Positions 25,881 to 35,403 of a stretch of 64,000 bases of DNA are shown here, one piece after another (positions within the stretch are counted from its first letter, which is position 1; every line of letters starts with the position of its first letter). The translations under genes and the position numbers were made by a program. The notes beneath the pieces were generated by a model. The model was not told the origin of the DNA and ran no database searches. It saw only the letters and a program-made list of their open reading frames with translations. This stretch comes from Spirochaetales bacterium (GTDB lineage: Bacteria; Spirochaetota; Spirochaetia; Sphaerochaetales; Sphaerochaetaceae), in assembly GCA_012838895.1 (NCBI GenBank), contig DUOJ01000135.1:1-64000 (forward strand), written 5' to 3'.

Positions 25881-27215
25881 ATGGTAATTCTCACCCTTAA
25901 TTGCGGTAGCTCGTCCGCAAAATACCAAGTGTACGACTGGGAAAAGAAAAGTGTACTAGCTTTTGGTGTCGTCGAGCGAATCGGTCTAGAGTATTCGGAA
26001 ATTGAGCACCGCAGTGCCAATAATGGGCTCCACAAAGAGAGAATTTCCTCCCCGACTCACCGAGAGGCGATTGAGTTTATAATTAAAATCTTGGTTGATC
26101 CTGTTCATGGGGTAATTAAAGATATTAAAGAGATTGGTGCGGTTGGGCACCGTGTCCTCCACGGTGGAGAGTATTTTACCCAATCGGTATTGGTTGACGA
26201 CGAGGTGGTGGCCCACTTAAAAGAGATTATCCCCTTAGGCCCCCTCCACATGCCTGCAAATATCATGGGGATTGAAGCAGCCCGTAAAGTGATGGGAGAT
26301 ATCGACCACGCTATTGTAATGGATACTGCTTGGCACCAGACGATGAAACCAGAAGCCTTTTTGTATGCCACCCCCTACGAGTGGTACAAAAATTACAACG
26401 TACGTCGCTACGGCTTTCACGGCACCAGCTTCCTATACACAGCTAAGCGGGCAGCAGTTCTCCTCGGAAAAGATCCAAGTGAAACTAACTTGATTATCTG
26501 CCATATTGGTAATGGTGCTTCGGTTTCAGCTGTTAAAAATGGGGTTGCTGTCGATACCAGCATGGGACTCACCCCCCTTGAGGGATTGGTGATGGGCTCT
26601 CGCTCTGGCGATATGGACCCAGCAATCCTCCCCTTTATCATGAACCGTACCGGCATGAGTGCCAACGAGATGGATAACGTCCTCAACAAGCAGAGTGGAT
26701 TAGTTGGAATCTGCGGAATGAGCGACCGCCGTGACGTTAGAGATGCCGCTGAGAAGGGCGATGAGAGGGCCAAATTGGCTATTGAAATTGAGTGTCACCG
26801 CCTCAAGAAATATATTGGGGCTTACGCGGCAGAGTTGGGAAGGGTCGATGCCCTTGTCTACACCGCCGGTGTGGGTGAGATGGCTCCCCATATTCGAGGG
26901 AAAGCTACCCAAGGACTCGATATCATGGGAATCAAACTAGATGTTGAGAAAAACCTACTGGCAACATGCCGCAATGCTGAGTTTGAAATCAATACAGAGG
27001 ATTCTCCTACAAAGATATTTGTAATTCCTACCGACGAAGAATTGGTGATGACCGAAGATGCCTACGCCCTCATGAACGGAACCTACGATGTTCACACCAA
27101 TTTTGTCTACTCTTTCCAGAGTAAAGATTATGTCAACAAAGCGCGCGCTGAGGCCCTCAAAGAGGATTTGAAGAAGCGTCCTGAGCTGAAAGAGATCTTT
27201 GCCCTCCCACGCTAA
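25881..27215 (+). CDS. ackA: Acetate kinase
   Basis: 444 residues, somewhat longer than the usual ~400 of the family, with the extra length at the C-terminus. LTLNCGSSSAKYQVYD opens the first ASKHA phosphate loop. RRYGFHGTSFLY, HIGNGASVSAV and GLTPLEGLVMGSRSGDMDP are AckA signatures. It makes ATP from acetyl phosphate in fermentation; pta is not in the window. TTAGGAGG precedes the ATG. The 3' end overlaps the next, convergent gene by four bases. Confidence 0.96.
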   Translation: MVILTLNCGSSSAKYQVYDWEKKSVLAFGVVERIGLEYSEIEHRSANNGLHKERISSPTHREAIEFIIKILVDPVHGVIKDIKEIGAVGHRVLHGGEYFTQSVLVDDEVVAHLKEIIPLGPLHMPANIMGIEAARKVMGDIDHAIVMDTAWHQTMKPEAFLYATPYEWYKNYNVRRYGFHGTSFLYTAKRAAVLLGKDPSETNLIICHIGNGASVSAVKNGVAVDTSMGLTPLEGLVMGSRSGDMDPAILPFIMNRTGMSANEMDNVLNKQSGLVGICGMSDRRDVRDAAEKGDERAKLAIEIECHRLKKYIGAYAAELGRVDALVYTAGVGEMAPHIRGKATQGLDIMGIKLDVEKNLLATCRNAEFEINTEDSPTKIFVIPTDEELVMTEDAYALMNGTYDVHTNFVYSFQSKDYVNKARAEALKEDLKKRPELKEIFALPR

Positions 27216-27844
27216 GAACGGCTTTTCTCAACAAAGGCTATAAATTCTTTAATTAACTCGACGGAGAGCTCAATTGAGAGCTTTCCCGAGTTGATTGTTA
27301 AGTCGTAGTTACAAGCGATCCCCCACGTTCCAGTGGCGTAATAGTCGTGGTATTTCTTCCTCTCTTTGTCGTACTTAGAGATGTTTGCTAAAGCCTCTTC
27401 ATTTGAAATATTTTCATATTCAGCTATTCTATGGGCTCTAACCTCTTCAGAAGCATGAATAAAGAGGGAGATGTGGAAGGGGTGGTCTTTGAGGATGTAA
27501 TCGGAACACCGTCCAACAAAGATTGCGGGTCCCTCATCGGCCAGTTGCTTTATAATCTCATACTGTGTCAAAAAGAGGGTGTCGCTAAGGGGCATATTGT
27601 AGATAGAGGTGGAGGGGTGACCAAAAGCGGGGACACTTGAGGGGGGAGTATAAAGGAAACGACTGGTCGCCCTTTCGTCTAAGTTCTCCAACACCTGTTT
27701 ACTCATACCACTTTTTTCAGCAGCCAAGGTGATTAGGGCGCTATCGTAGAAGGGAACCTTTAACTCTTCAGCAAGTTTACGACCCACCTCACGACCACCA
27801 CTACCAAACTGACGACTAATTGAAATAACCGAATTTATTCCCAT
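27212..27844 (-). CDS. Cytidylate kinase-like protein
   Basis: 210 residues of the AAA_26 (cytidylate-kinase-like) family. ISISRQFGSGGREVGRKLAE carries the P-loop, PFYDSALITLAA the second motif, and FVGRCSDYIL the following strand. These proteins are distinct from true Cmk (a separate Cmk lies at 47668), and their substrate is generally unknown. GAGGAG precedes the ATG. It is the last gene of the run that begins with the ArsC-like gene. Confidence 0.8.
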   Translation of the reverse strand: MGINSVISISRQFGSGGREVGRKLAEELKVPFYDSALITLAAEKSGMSKQVLENLDERATSRFLYTPPSSVPAFGHPSTSIYNMPLSDTLFLTQYEIIKQLADEGPAIFVGRCSDYILKDHPFHISLFIHASEEVRAHRIAEYENISNEEALANISKYDKERKKYHDYYATGTWGIACNYDLTINSGKLSIELSVELIKEFIAFVEKSRS

Positions 27845-27894
27845 AAAAGTCTCCTCACCCCCATTGTAATACGAATAGGGGGAGAATTAAAGGG

Positions 27895-29400
27895 TTATTC
27901 ATCGTGAAGATTGGCAGATGGGTATTTTGGTTCGCTGGTGGTATGGAGTCCCAACTTCCTCAGTCCGTTGGCATCTCCAATTGTGGGGAGGTGGGTTAGA
28001 TGCACCTCACACCCGCTCAAATTGGGGAGCTGTTCTAAGGCGGCTTGGGCTGAAGGGTTTATCGGGGCCGACATTGCGAGACAGATTAGGGTCTCGTCAA
28101 GGTCTAAAGAGACCCGCTTGCCACTCAAAATATTCTTCTTTAAGAACCTAATCGACTCAATAGTTTGCTTGGGAATTAGGTCGATATTCTTAGGGATTCC
28201 AGCCAATTTTTTAGCTGCGTTTAAAATTAGAGCTGAAGAGGCGTGGAGGGTCTCCGAATTGGAGCCACTCACTAGAGAGCCGTCGTGTAGCTCAATGGCA
28301 GCAGCACACACAATCCCGTCACGCCCCTTTCCCCGAACAACAGCCCTTTTTAGGGCTTCACTGGCAGCTGGGACACACTTTCTCATCTCGGTATTTAGGT
28401 GAAGCGACTCTAAGATAAGCTTCACCCGTCCAATCGCATCACTACTGCCAATCCCCTGCGCATAATCACAGGCGACAGTGTAGTAGCGCCTAATTATCTC
28501 TTGTGAGGCTGCCTCACGTACCGCTTCATCGTCGACAATCACATCGCCACAACGGTTAATCCCCATATCAGTGGGAGATTTGTAGAGGGAAGGAAGGCCG
28601 GTAATCTTCTCTAAAATCCGCTTTAAGACGGGGTAAGCCTCCATGTCACGGCTGTAGGAGACGGCCTGTATACCATAGGCTGAAAGGTGGTAGTGGTCGA
28701 TTTGGTTGGTATCGCCAAGGTCGGCGGTTGCCGTCTCGTACGCTTTGTTGACAGGGTGATCAATGGGGAGGTTGTAGATGGGGAAGGTCTCAAACTTGGC
28801 ATAACCACTCTTTATCCCATGGCGGTAGTCGTGGTAGAGCTGCGAGAGGCAGGTAGCCAGTTTACCACTGCCAGGACCGGGAGCTGTCACTAAAACAACC
28901 GGTTGGGTCGTCTCGATGTAGGGATTGGCGCCATAGCCGGCATCGCTCACAATAATGTCTATATCGGAGGGGTAGCCATCGGTCTCTTTGTGGATATAGG
29001 TCTTAATTCCCCGCCGGTTGAGCCGGTTCATAAACTGGACAGCTGAGAGCTGACCATTGAAGCGGGTTATAACCACCCCTTTTACCGGTAGCCCCCACTC
29101 GCCAAAATCGTCAATCATTTTGAAGACGTCGGTGTCGTAGGTTATACCAAAATCGCTCCTTATTTTACGTCGCTCAATATCGTCGGCATAGATACAGACT
29201 ATGACATCAATTTTATCTTTTAGGGATTGAAGAACGCCCATTTTAACATTGGGGTCGTAGCCAGGGAGGACTCTCGAAGCGTGGTAGTCAAAAAGTAACT
29301 TGCCACCGCACTCTAAATACAACTTCCCTTCACAGAGTGCTAAGCGCTCTAGAATGGCCTCTCTTTGCTCCTTAAGGTAGCGTTCATTGTCAAATCCCAT
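27895..29400 (-). CDS. DUF1846 (UPF0371) family protein
   Basis: About 501 residues from the ATG at 29400. The N-terminus GFDNERYLKEQREAIL and the LVTAPGPGSGKLATCLSQLYHDYRHG P-loop-like stretch are diagnostic for DUF1846. Homologues of known structure resemble nucleotide-binding enzymes, but the reaction is unknown. It starts 12 bases after the DJ-1 gene and is probably cotranscribed with it. Confidence 0.85.
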   Translation of the reverse strand: MGFDNERYLKEQREAILERLALCEGKLYLECGGKLLFDYHASRVLPGYDPNVKMGVLQSLKDKIDVIVCIYADDIERRKIRSDFGITYDTDVFKMIDDFGEWGLPVKGVVITRFNGQLSAVQFMNRLNRRGIKTYIHKETDGYPSDIDIIVSDAGYGANPYIETTQPVVLVTAPGPGSGKLATCLSQLYHDYRHGIKSGYAKFETFPIYNLPIDHPVNKAYETATADLGDTNQIDHYHLSAYGIQAVSYSRDMEAYPVLKRILEKITGLPSLYKSPTDMGINRCGDVIVDDEAVREAASQEIIRRYYTVACDYAQGIGSSDAIGRVKLILESLHLNTEMRKCVPAASEALKRAVVRGKGRDGIVCAAAIELHDGSLVSGSNSETLHASSALILNAAKKLAGIPKNIDLIPKQTIESIRFLKKNILSGKRVSLDLDETLICLAMSAPINPSAQAALEQLPNLSGCEVHLTHLPTIGDANGLRKLGLHTTSEPKYPSANLHDE

Positions 29401-29412
29401 AGGTCTCAACTC

Positions 29413-29970
29413 CTACTTAAATAGAATCGCCTTGGCGATTTCATCACTCAACTGCTTCGAGGCAAGTTTAGTTACAATAGCGAGGGCAAACTCAACGGCA
29501 CATCCCGCGGCACGGGCAGTAATTAGATTACCATCGACACAAACTCGCTCATCAGAGAACTCAAAGTTAGGAACATACTCCTCAACTCCAGGATAACAGA
29601 CAGCTTTGCGCCCCTCAAGGAGACCAGCTGGTCCTAAAACAACGGCTGGGGCAGCACAAATAGCGGCTATAAGACCCCCTGAGTTGGCTATGAGGAGCAT
29701 CTTCTCGTTAATTGCCCACGATTCAGCTAAGTTTTTTGATCCTAAGCCCCCTCCCGGGAGGACAATTGCCTTAAAATCGACGCCCACCTCATCAATTAGA
29801 GTGTCACAACATACTTTAATCCCGTGGGCCCCCTCAATCTCGAGTCCCCCCACCCCAGCTACAACAACATCCCACCCGGCACGGCGAAAAATATCGATAG
29901 GGGTAATTGCCTCAATCTCCTCAAATCCGTTGGCCAAAGGGACCAATACTCTAACTTTTTGACTACTCAT
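29413..29970 (-). CDS. DJ-1/PfpI family protein
   Basis: 185 residues. VRVLVPLANGFEEIEA supplies the conserved Glu, and AAICAAPAVVL the nucleophile-elbow Cys near residue 105. DJ-1 proteins act as stress-response deglycase/chaperone-type enzymes or as thiazole-pathway (ThiJ) relatives; the exact activity is not predictable. AGGAG precedes the ATG, one base after the DAHP synthase stop. Confidence 0.88.
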   Translation of the reverse strand: MSSQKVRVLVPLANGFEEIEAITPIDIFRRAGWDVVVAGVGGLEIEGAHGIKVCCDTLIDEVGVDFKAIVLPGGGLGSKNLAESWAINEKMLLIANSGGLIAAICAAPAVVLGPAGLLEGRKAVCYPGVEEYVPNFEFSDERVCVDGNLITARAAGCAVEFALAIVTKLASKQLSDEIAKAILFK

Positions 29971-29971
29971 C

Positions 29972-31039
29972 TTAAACTCCTAGCTCTCGCTTACCCGCTT
30001 TCAGCGTTGCATAGGCTCTCTGCAACACCTCAACAGTCTCGTCCCACCCCATGCAGCCATCGGTAATTGAAACCCCGTAGGCTAGTTCAGAGGGGTCATC
30101 TCCCAAGGCCTGACATCCGGAGAAGAGGTTACTCTCCAACATAAAACCCCGAATCTCTTTATGGCCCCAAATCACTTGATCTATAACGGCCCTTAAAACC
30201 CTCTTCTGCCTCCCCGGAACCTTGCGGGAGTTGGCGTGTGAACAATCGATTACAATTGAGGGGGTTAAGTTCATCTTCTCCATCAACTTTGAGGCAACCT
30301 CAATCTCCTCTTCATAGTAGTTGGGAGCGTGATCCCCCCCCCTTAAAATGAGGTGGGCACAGTCGTTACCGGTGGTGCGGTAGATAGCCAAATTCCCCTG
30401 CTTGTCGACCCCTATAAAGGCCGCCTTCTCCTGAGAACTCTTAATGGCATTAATTGCGGGGGCACACTCGCCACTGGTGCTATTTTTAAAGCCAATGGCC
30501 ACCGACATTCCACTTGCTAAGGTGCGGTGGGTTTGACTCTCGGTGGTGCGGGCTCCCACAGAGCCCCAACTCAACATCTCGTCTATATATTGGGGGACAA
30601 TGGGGTCGAGCATCTCACACCCAACCGGCATCCCCAAACTTGTAATATCGATAAGGAGTTTACGGGCTAAGGCAATTCCAGCCTGAATATTGTAGGTACC
30701 ATCGAGATAGGGGTCGAGAATGAATCCCTTCCACCCCCCAATTGTGCGTGGCTTTTCAAAGTAGGTACGCATCACAATATAGATCTCATCAGAGAGCTCA
30801 TCCGCTAGTGCTTTGAGCTTCTTAGCATACTCAACAGCTGCCTCAGGGTCGTGAATTGAACAGGGGCCAACGATGGCCAAAAGGCGTCTATCGCCCCCTC
30901 GAATAATATTGTTGACCTGTTCACGCGACTTTATAATCGAGTTGGTCAACTCAAGTGAGACCGGATACTTCTCCATTAGGGAAGCTGGACTCTCCAGCGG
31001 TTCAATACTATCAATCCTAATATCTATATTCTTAATCAT
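29972..31039 (-). CDS. 3-deoxy-7-phosphoheptulonate (DAHP) synthase, class I
   Basis: 355 residues of the AroF/G/H type. LLAIVGPCSIHDPEAAVEYA is the metal/PEP signature. KPRTIGGWKGFILDPYLDGT and the late VIDCSHANSRKVPGRQ are also typical. It catalyses the first step of the shikimate pathway (PEP plus erythrose-4-phosphate). A run of nine G (30334-30342) lies in LRGGDHAP, the longest homopolymer I found. It has its own promoter after the acyl-CoA synthetase gene. Confidence 0.94.
   Translation of the reverse strand: MIKNIDIRIDSIEPLESPASLMEKYPVSLELTNSIIKSREQVNNIIRGGDRRLLAIVGPCSIHDPEAAVEYAKKLKALADELSDEIYIVMRTYFEKPRTIGGWKGFILDPYLDGTYNIQAGIALARKLLIDITSLGMPVGCEMLDPIVPQYIDEMLSWGSVGARTTESQTHRTLASGMSVAIGFKNSTSGECAPAINAIKSSQEKAAFIGVDKQGNLAIYRTTGNDCAHLILRGGDHAPNYYEEEIEVASKLMEKMNLTPSIVIDCSHANSRKVPGRQKRVLRAVIDQVIWGHKEIRGFMLESNLFSGCQALGDDPSELAYGVSITDGCMGWDETVEVLQRAYATLKAGKRELGV
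30334..30342. repeat. Homopolymer tract (G9 in the coding strand)
   Basis: Nine C on the plus strand, coding Arg-Gly-Gly-Asp in the DAHP synthase gene. It is conserved protein sequence written entirely with GGG codons. Confidence 0.9.
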
Positions 31040-31049
31040 TTCATCCTCA

Positions 31050-31078
31050 ATCTTACCTTTGTGACCGCATTATTTCAA
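31050..31078 (-). promoter_or_regulatory. Internal promoter before DAHP synthase
   Basis: Minus-strand TTGAAA (31073-31078), 17 bases, TAAGAT (31050-31055), then GAGGATGAA and the ATG. The predicted leader is very short. Confidence 0.5.
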
Positions 31079-31089
31079 TTGGGTAAAGG

Positions 31090-32793
31090 CTACTCTTGGT
31101 GTTGCTCTTTTACCCCACCCTTTAGGGCATAGAGGTAGCGCTTAATCTTTAAGGTCGGGGTGCGCTGGAAAGGCTCCTCTTGGAGTTCCACCACCCTAAC
31201 ATGGCTATGAGAGCCCAGCTGTTGGTTTACCCCTTTGCGCAAACTGCTTAAATAGATTGCTGCCTCCTCTTTTGCATCGACCAAAGACATTTTAAGGTTT
31301 TCACCCATCAACTCAAAATTGAGCTTAATCATCGCCACTAAGCCCCCCTCCCCGTCGACAACTAGAGACTCTTCGACAAAGGGTTGGTTATTAAAGAGCT
31401 GCTCAATAAATTCGGGGTAGATATTCTCCCCTGATGGGCCCAAAATCATAGTTTTGCTACGCCCCTTAATTGTCACCCTGCGTCTATCGACCTCACCTAA
31501 ATCACCTGTCCTAAACCACCCATCAGCTGTAAAGGCCTCTTTAGTGAGCTCCTCCTGCTTATAGTAGCCCTGCATTACATTGGGTCCTTTAGCCAAGATC
31601 TCCCCCCCTTCACCGATCTTGAGGGTGACTCCTTTGAGGGGATAGCCAATTGTCCCCACCTTGGTCTGCTTAGGACCCGCGCCTGCCAAAAGGGGTGCAG
31701 TCTCGGTGAGACCATACCCAATTGCATAGGGGAATCTTGCCTCTTTGAGAAATTTCTCACACTCTAAATCGAGAGGAGCTCCCCCAATACCAAAGAATTT
31801 GAGTCGCCCCCCAAAGGTGCTGCGTAGTTTTCTCCCCACCATCCGGTTAATAAGCACCCTAAAGAAGGGGGTTTTGTACCGTTTTGCTATAGTCTCATTC
31901 CCCTCTATTTCAGCAATTACCGAACTCTTGTAGACCTTCTCGATTAAGAGAGGGACCGAAAGCATCACATGGGGCCTCACCCTCTTCATAGCCGGCATCA
32001 GGAGACTTGGTGAGGGGGGACGGTTTAAGTAGTGGATATGGCAACCACAAAGGAGGGGTAGCAGGAACCCAATCGTAAACTCGTACGAATGGGCCAAGGG
32101 GAGAATCGATAGAAACTGCATCCCTGTTTTAACTTTAAAGAACTGCTTAACACTAGCAACAGCATTGCTCGTCAAGTTTTTGTGGGTGAGCATCACCCCT
32201 TTGGGTTCCCCTGTGGTGCCACTGGTGTAGATGATTGAGGCGAGGTCCTCCTCTTGGGGAGATCTTGACTCAACTTTCTTATGTTCAATTTTTGTCCGCA
32301 AGGTATCAATGCCGGCCCCTTCACTAAACTCCTTGACACTCCTAAACTCTTTGGCAACTGCGTGGGGAACATAAAAAAGGTCGTCTAACCTTATTAAAAT
32401 ATTCTCCTCTTTCGTGTTTAGGTCCCCAATCTTGGGGTAGTGTTTACCCGCTACAATAGCGACAGTGACACCACTGTGGATGAAGATCTCTCTAATTTCA
32501 GGCTCTGAGAATTCGGGCAAAATGGGTAAGGCGACACAACCCGCTGAGACAATTGCTAAATAGGCGATAGCCCAATTAATTTGGCTCTCCCCCAGTAGGG
32601 CGATATGGGTCCCCTTCTCGACGCCCTTATTAATTAAGAAGGTCGCGAGGGCATCAACCTTCCGCTTTAAAGCAGTATAAGTTAGCCCATCCTCTTCACT
32701 ACCAACTGTACTAAGTGCTAATCTTTGGTCAAATTTTTGAGTCGAACGCTCAAGGAGATGCCTAATCGTGTAGTTGTCCAAAATTTCTTTCAT
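31090..32793 (-). CDS. AMP-dependent acyl-CoA synthetase
   Basis: 567 residues of the ANL superfamily. The AMP-binding motif IIYTSGTTGEPKGVMLTH is near residue 195, GYGLTETAPLL follows, and WFRTGDLGEVD and GRSKTMI mark the hinge. The relatives are long-chain fatty-acid or o-succinylbenzoate-type ligases. It probably activates host or medium fatty acids for lipid synthesis. I chose the ATG at 32793 with GGAGAAG ahead; a longer ORF would overlap the metallo-hydrolase gene. A second ligase lies at 40506. Confidence 0.85.
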   Translation of the reverse strand: MKEILDNYTIRHLLERSTQKFDQRLALSTVGSEEDGLTYTALKRKVDALATFLINKGVEKGTHIALLGESQINWAIAYLAIVSAGCVALPILPEFSEPEIREIFIHSGVTVAIVAGKHYPKIGDLNTKEENILIRLDDLFYVPHAVAKEFRSVKEFSEGAGIDTLRTKIEHKKVESRSPQEEDLASIIYTSGTTGEPKGVMLTHKNLTSNAVASVKQFFKVKTGMQFLSILPLAHSYEFTIGFLLPLLCGCHIHYLNRPPSPSLLMPAMKRVRPHVMLSVPLLIEKVYKSSVIAEIEGNETIAKRYKTPFFRVLINRMVGRKLRSTFGGRLKFFGIGGAPLDLECEKFLKEARFPYAIGYGLTETAPLLAGAGPKQTKVGTIGYPLKGVTLKIGEGGEILAKGPNVMQGYYKQEELTKEAFTADGWFRTGDLGEVDRRRVTIKGRSKTMILGPSGENIYPEFIEQLFNNQPFVEESLVVDGEGGLVAMIKLNFELMGENLKMSLVDAKEEAAIYLSSLRKGVNQQLGSHSHVRVVELQEEPFQRTPTLKIKRYLYALKGGVKEQHQE

Positions 32794-32809
32794 CTTCTCT
32801 TCTCCTAAT

Positions 32810-33574
32810 TTAGAGTGTCCCGTTATACTGCTCTCCATTGTGGCAAACAACCACCTCACCCACCCACTCCAACTTCTCGTCACACTGCTTTAAAACGACC
32901 TTAGGGTGGTTATTGGTCTTTGATAGGTGGCATAAATAGACTTTTTCAGGTCCCCTTTGAAGGGAGTTGAGGAGATTGATTGCTTCGCCGTTAGAGAGGT
33001 GCCCCTGCTCCCCTCGAATCCGCTCTTTAAGGAAGTAGGGGTAAGGCCCCCTCTCCAACATCTCCTCATCGTAATTGGCCTCTAAAAAGAGGAGGTGGGT
33101 CCCCTCTATTTGGGCCACCATCGCCTCATCCCAGAGGCCAGTATCGGTCAAAATTGCAAGTTTCTTCCCCCCTACCTCGATGGAGAAGCCGACCGAATGG
33201 GGGCTGTCATGGTGGGTTTCAAAGGGGGTTATAACAAAAGGGGGGAGAGAAAAACTTACCCCCGCCTGAAAGGTTTGTAATTGGGGAGGTGGAATATTTA
33301 ATTTAACCACCTCTTCTAGCTCTACCACCGCTTGATTAACAACTACCGGCTTACCGCTTTGGCGGGCAAAAACCCCTGCCCCTCGGGCATGGTCGGGGTG
33401 GAGGTGGGTTAAACAGAGAGCGCCAATTTGGTGAGGGGCATAGCCTGCAACCTCTATACGCCCTTTCAGCTCCTTATAAGAGAAGCCCGAGTCGATTAGA
33501 AGGGCCTCCCCCCTATACCCAATGAGATAACTATTTCCAGAGGAACCACTCCCTAAAACAGAGTAGCTAATCAT
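32810..33574 (-). CDS. Metallo-beta-lactamase-fold hydrolase, YycJ-like
   Basis: 254 residues. LGSGSSGNSYLI at the N-terminus and THLHPDHARG (HxHxDH zinc motif, ~57-66) place it in the WalJ/YycJ group of MBL-fold proteins, which include 5' exonuclease-like enzymes. Further ligands are TDTGLWD and the late CHLSKTNNH. No signal peptide, so cytoplasmic. It overlaps the ArsC-like gene by ATGA. Confidence 0.85.
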   Translation of the reverse strand: MISYSVLGSGSSGNSYLIGYRGEALLIDSGFSYKELKGRIEVAGYAPHQIGALCLTHLHPDHARGAGVFARQSGKPVVVNQAVVELEEVVKLNIPPPQLQTFQAGVSFSLPPFVITPFETHHDSPHSVGFSIEVGGKKLAILTDTGLWDEAMVAQIEGTHLLFLEANYDEEMLERGPYPYFLKERIRGEQGHLSNGEAINLLNSLQRGPEKVYLCHLSKTNNHPKVVLKQCDEKLEWVGEVVVCHNGEQYNGTL

Positions 33575-33897
33575 CTCTCCTCCAGAAAGGAGGGGTCAAA
33601 GCCGACGACAACCCGTCCCTTCCGCCTCAAAATAGGGATTCTTAAAAGATTGGGGTGTTCTATCAGCTCTTCTTGAGCGTCGTAAACACGCCACTGATAC
33701 CCCCCCTTCTTGTAATGACTAGACGCCTCATCAATGAGAGAAGCGGGGTCAATTACACTAAATATATTGTTGTATTCCCCCGGAGAAAGGGGACGACTAT
33801 TGAGGTCGACAAATTGGTATTCTAACGACCGTTCTTGACAAAAGCGTAGGGCTTTTCTGGTCTCAGCACACCCTTTTCTACCAATAATCTGTACCAC
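33571..33897 (-). CDS. ArsC/Spx-family thioredoxin-fold protein
   Basis: 108 residues. IGRKGCAETRKALRFCQE has the single-cysteine N-terminal motif of the ArsC/Spx/YffB family, and NLLRIPILRRKGRVVVGF is its conserved cis-Pro/Arg region. There is no CXXC, so it is more like YffB or an arsenate-reductase relative than Spx. GTG start with AAGGAG at seven bases. It heads a long minus-strand run, and its promoter contains a perfect inverted repeat. Confidence 0.8.
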   Translation of the reverse strand: MVQIIGRKGCAETRKALRFCQERSLEYQFVDLNSRPLSPGEYNNIFSVIDPASLIDEASSHYKKGGYQWRVYDAQEELIEHPNLLRIPILRRKGRVVVGFDPSFLEER

Positions 33898-33910
33898 TAT
33901 AAATCTCCTT

Positions 33911-33939
33911 TATTATGACAATCATAATGAGAATGTCAA
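33911..33939 (-). promoter_or_regulatory. Promoter of the ArsC-like gene with embedded operator
   Basis: Minus-strand TTGACA (33934-33939), 17 bases, ATAATA (33911-33916). The inverted repeat ATTATGA-n3-TCATAAT (33912-33928) lies across the spacer and the -10. Confidence 0.6.
33912..33928. promoter_or_regulatory. Inverted repeat, possible Fur/PerR- or DtxR-like operator
   Basis: Two perfect 7-base arms, ATTATGA and TCATAAT, separated by three bases, lie between the -35 and -10 of the ArsC-like gene. The AT-rich TTATGA/TCATAA arms resemble metal- or peroxide-regulator boxes, but no regulator is assigned here. Confidence 0.5.
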
Positions 33940-33960
33940 AGAACGTCCACTACCCTCAGG

Positions 33961-33988
33961 TTGACAAAAAAGGGGCAAAAACTAATAA
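33961..33988 (+). promoter_or_regulatory. Promoter of asnS
   Basis: TTGACA (33961-33966), 16 bases, TAATAA (33983-33988), then GAGGAG and the ATG at 34015. It diverges from the ArsC-like promoter. Confidence 0.55.
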
Positions 33989-34014
33989 TAAGCTCCCAAA
34001 GAGAGGAGTCATCT

Positions 34015-35403
34015 ATGTACAACAGAATTTCCCAACTACTTAAAAAAACAGTAACCGACGAGCTAGTAACCGTCGAGGGGTGGGTGCGTACCAAAAGAGA
34101 GAGCAAAACTGTCTGTTTTCTCGAATTGAATGATGGCTCATCCTTAAAGGGGTTACAGGCAGTTATCGACTTAGAGACCTTTGCTGACAAACCCCTTTTA
34201 GCCAAAATTTCAACGGGGGCAGCTGTGTCGTGCCAAGGGAAATTAATCCCCTCCCCCGGCGGAAAGCAAGCTGTTGAATTAGCAGTCGATTCGCTTACCC
34301 TCCATGGAGAAGCTCCAGCTGAGAGCTACCCCCTCCAGAAGAAGCGCCACACCCTAGAGTACTTGAGGGAGATTGCCCACCTTAGACCCCGCACTAACAC
34401 CTTAGGGGCCGTCGCTCGGGTGCGTCACGCCGTCTCTTACGCTATCCACACCTTCTTCAACGAGCGGGGGTTCTACTATGTCCACACCCCTATTATTAGT
34501 ACAGCCGATGCTGAGGGGGCGGGTGAGCAATTCCAAGTCACCACTCTCGACCTCAACAATGTCCCTCTCCTTGAAGAGGGGGGTGTCGATTTCTCCAAAG
34601 ATTTCTTTGGCCAAAAGGCAGCCCTCACAGTGAGTGGACAACTCCAAGGGGAGGCCTACGCCTTAGCCTTGAAGAATATCTACACCTTTGGCCCCACCTT
34701 TAGGGCTGAAAACTCCAATACACGCCGCCACTTGAGTGAGTTTTGGATGATTGAACCAGAGATGGCCTTTTGTACCCTCGAGGGGAACATGGCACTGGCA
34801 GAGGAGTTTTTGAAGTATATCTTCTCTTATGTCTTAGAGAACTGCGCTGAAGATATGGAGTTCTTCTCCACCTGGATTGAGAAGGGGGTGGCAGAGACCC
34901 TCCAGAAGGTGATTGATTCTCCCTTCGTTGAGATGAGCTACACCGATGCTGTAACTGAGTTGATTAAAAACAATGCCAAGTTCGCCTTCCCTGTCAAATG
35001 GGGGAGCGACCTCCAAACAGAACACGAGCGCTTCTTAACCGAAGAGGTGCACAACGGGCCAGTCATTGTCACCGACTACCCCAAAGAGATTAAGGCTTTC
35101 TACATGAAGCTCAACCCAGATGAAAAGACGGTGAGGGCAATGGATGTCTTAGTCCCCCGCCTAGGGGAGATTATTGGGGGCAGTGAGCGTGAAAGTCGCC
35201 TCGATTTACTAACTGAGCGGATGGTAACCTTGGGTCTCAAACCTGAGGATTACTGGTGGTACCTCGACCTTAGACGCTACGGAAGTGTCCCCCACAGCGG
35301 TTTTGGGCTCGGTTTTGACCGGGCTATCCAATACATCACCGGTATTCAAAACATTAGAGACGTCATCCCCTTCCCGCGAGCTGTCAAACAAGCTGATTTC
35401 TAG
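34015..35403 (+). CDS. asnS: Asparaginyl-tRNA synthetase
   Basis: 462 residues, class IIb. The OB-fold anticodon domain (to ~115, [23 protein letters not shown]) is followed by the catalytic core, with motif 2 in [25 protein letters not shown] and motif 3 in [15 protein letters not shown]. The Asn-type [12 protein letters not shown] distinguishes it from AspRS. The ATG at 34015 follows GAGGAG; an upstream TTG at 33961 coincides with the -35 box. It overlaps the convergent LuxR-type gene by 20 bases. Confidence 0.95.
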   Translation: MYNRISQLLKKTVTDELVTVEGWVRTKRESKTVCFLELNDGSSLKGLQAVIDLETFADKPLLAKISTGAAVSCQGKLIPSPGGKQAVELAVDSLTLHGEAPAESYPLQKKRHTLEYLREIAHLRPRTNTLGAVARVRHAVSYAIHTFFNERGFYYVHTPIISTADAEGAGEQFQVTTLDLNNVPLLEEGGVDFSKDFFGQKAALTVSGQLQGEAYALALKNIYTFGPTFRAENSNTRRHLSEFWMIEPEMAFCTLEGNMALAEEFLKYIFSYVLENCAEDMEFFSTWIEKGVAETLQKVIDSPFVEMSYTDAVTELIKNNAKFAFPVKWGSDLQTEHERFLTEEVHNGPVIVTDYPKEIKAFYMKLNPDEKTVRAMDVLVPRLGEIIGGSERESRLDLLTERMVTLGLKPEDYWWYLDLRRYGSVPHSGFGLGFDRAIQYITGIQNIRDVIPFPRAVKQADF

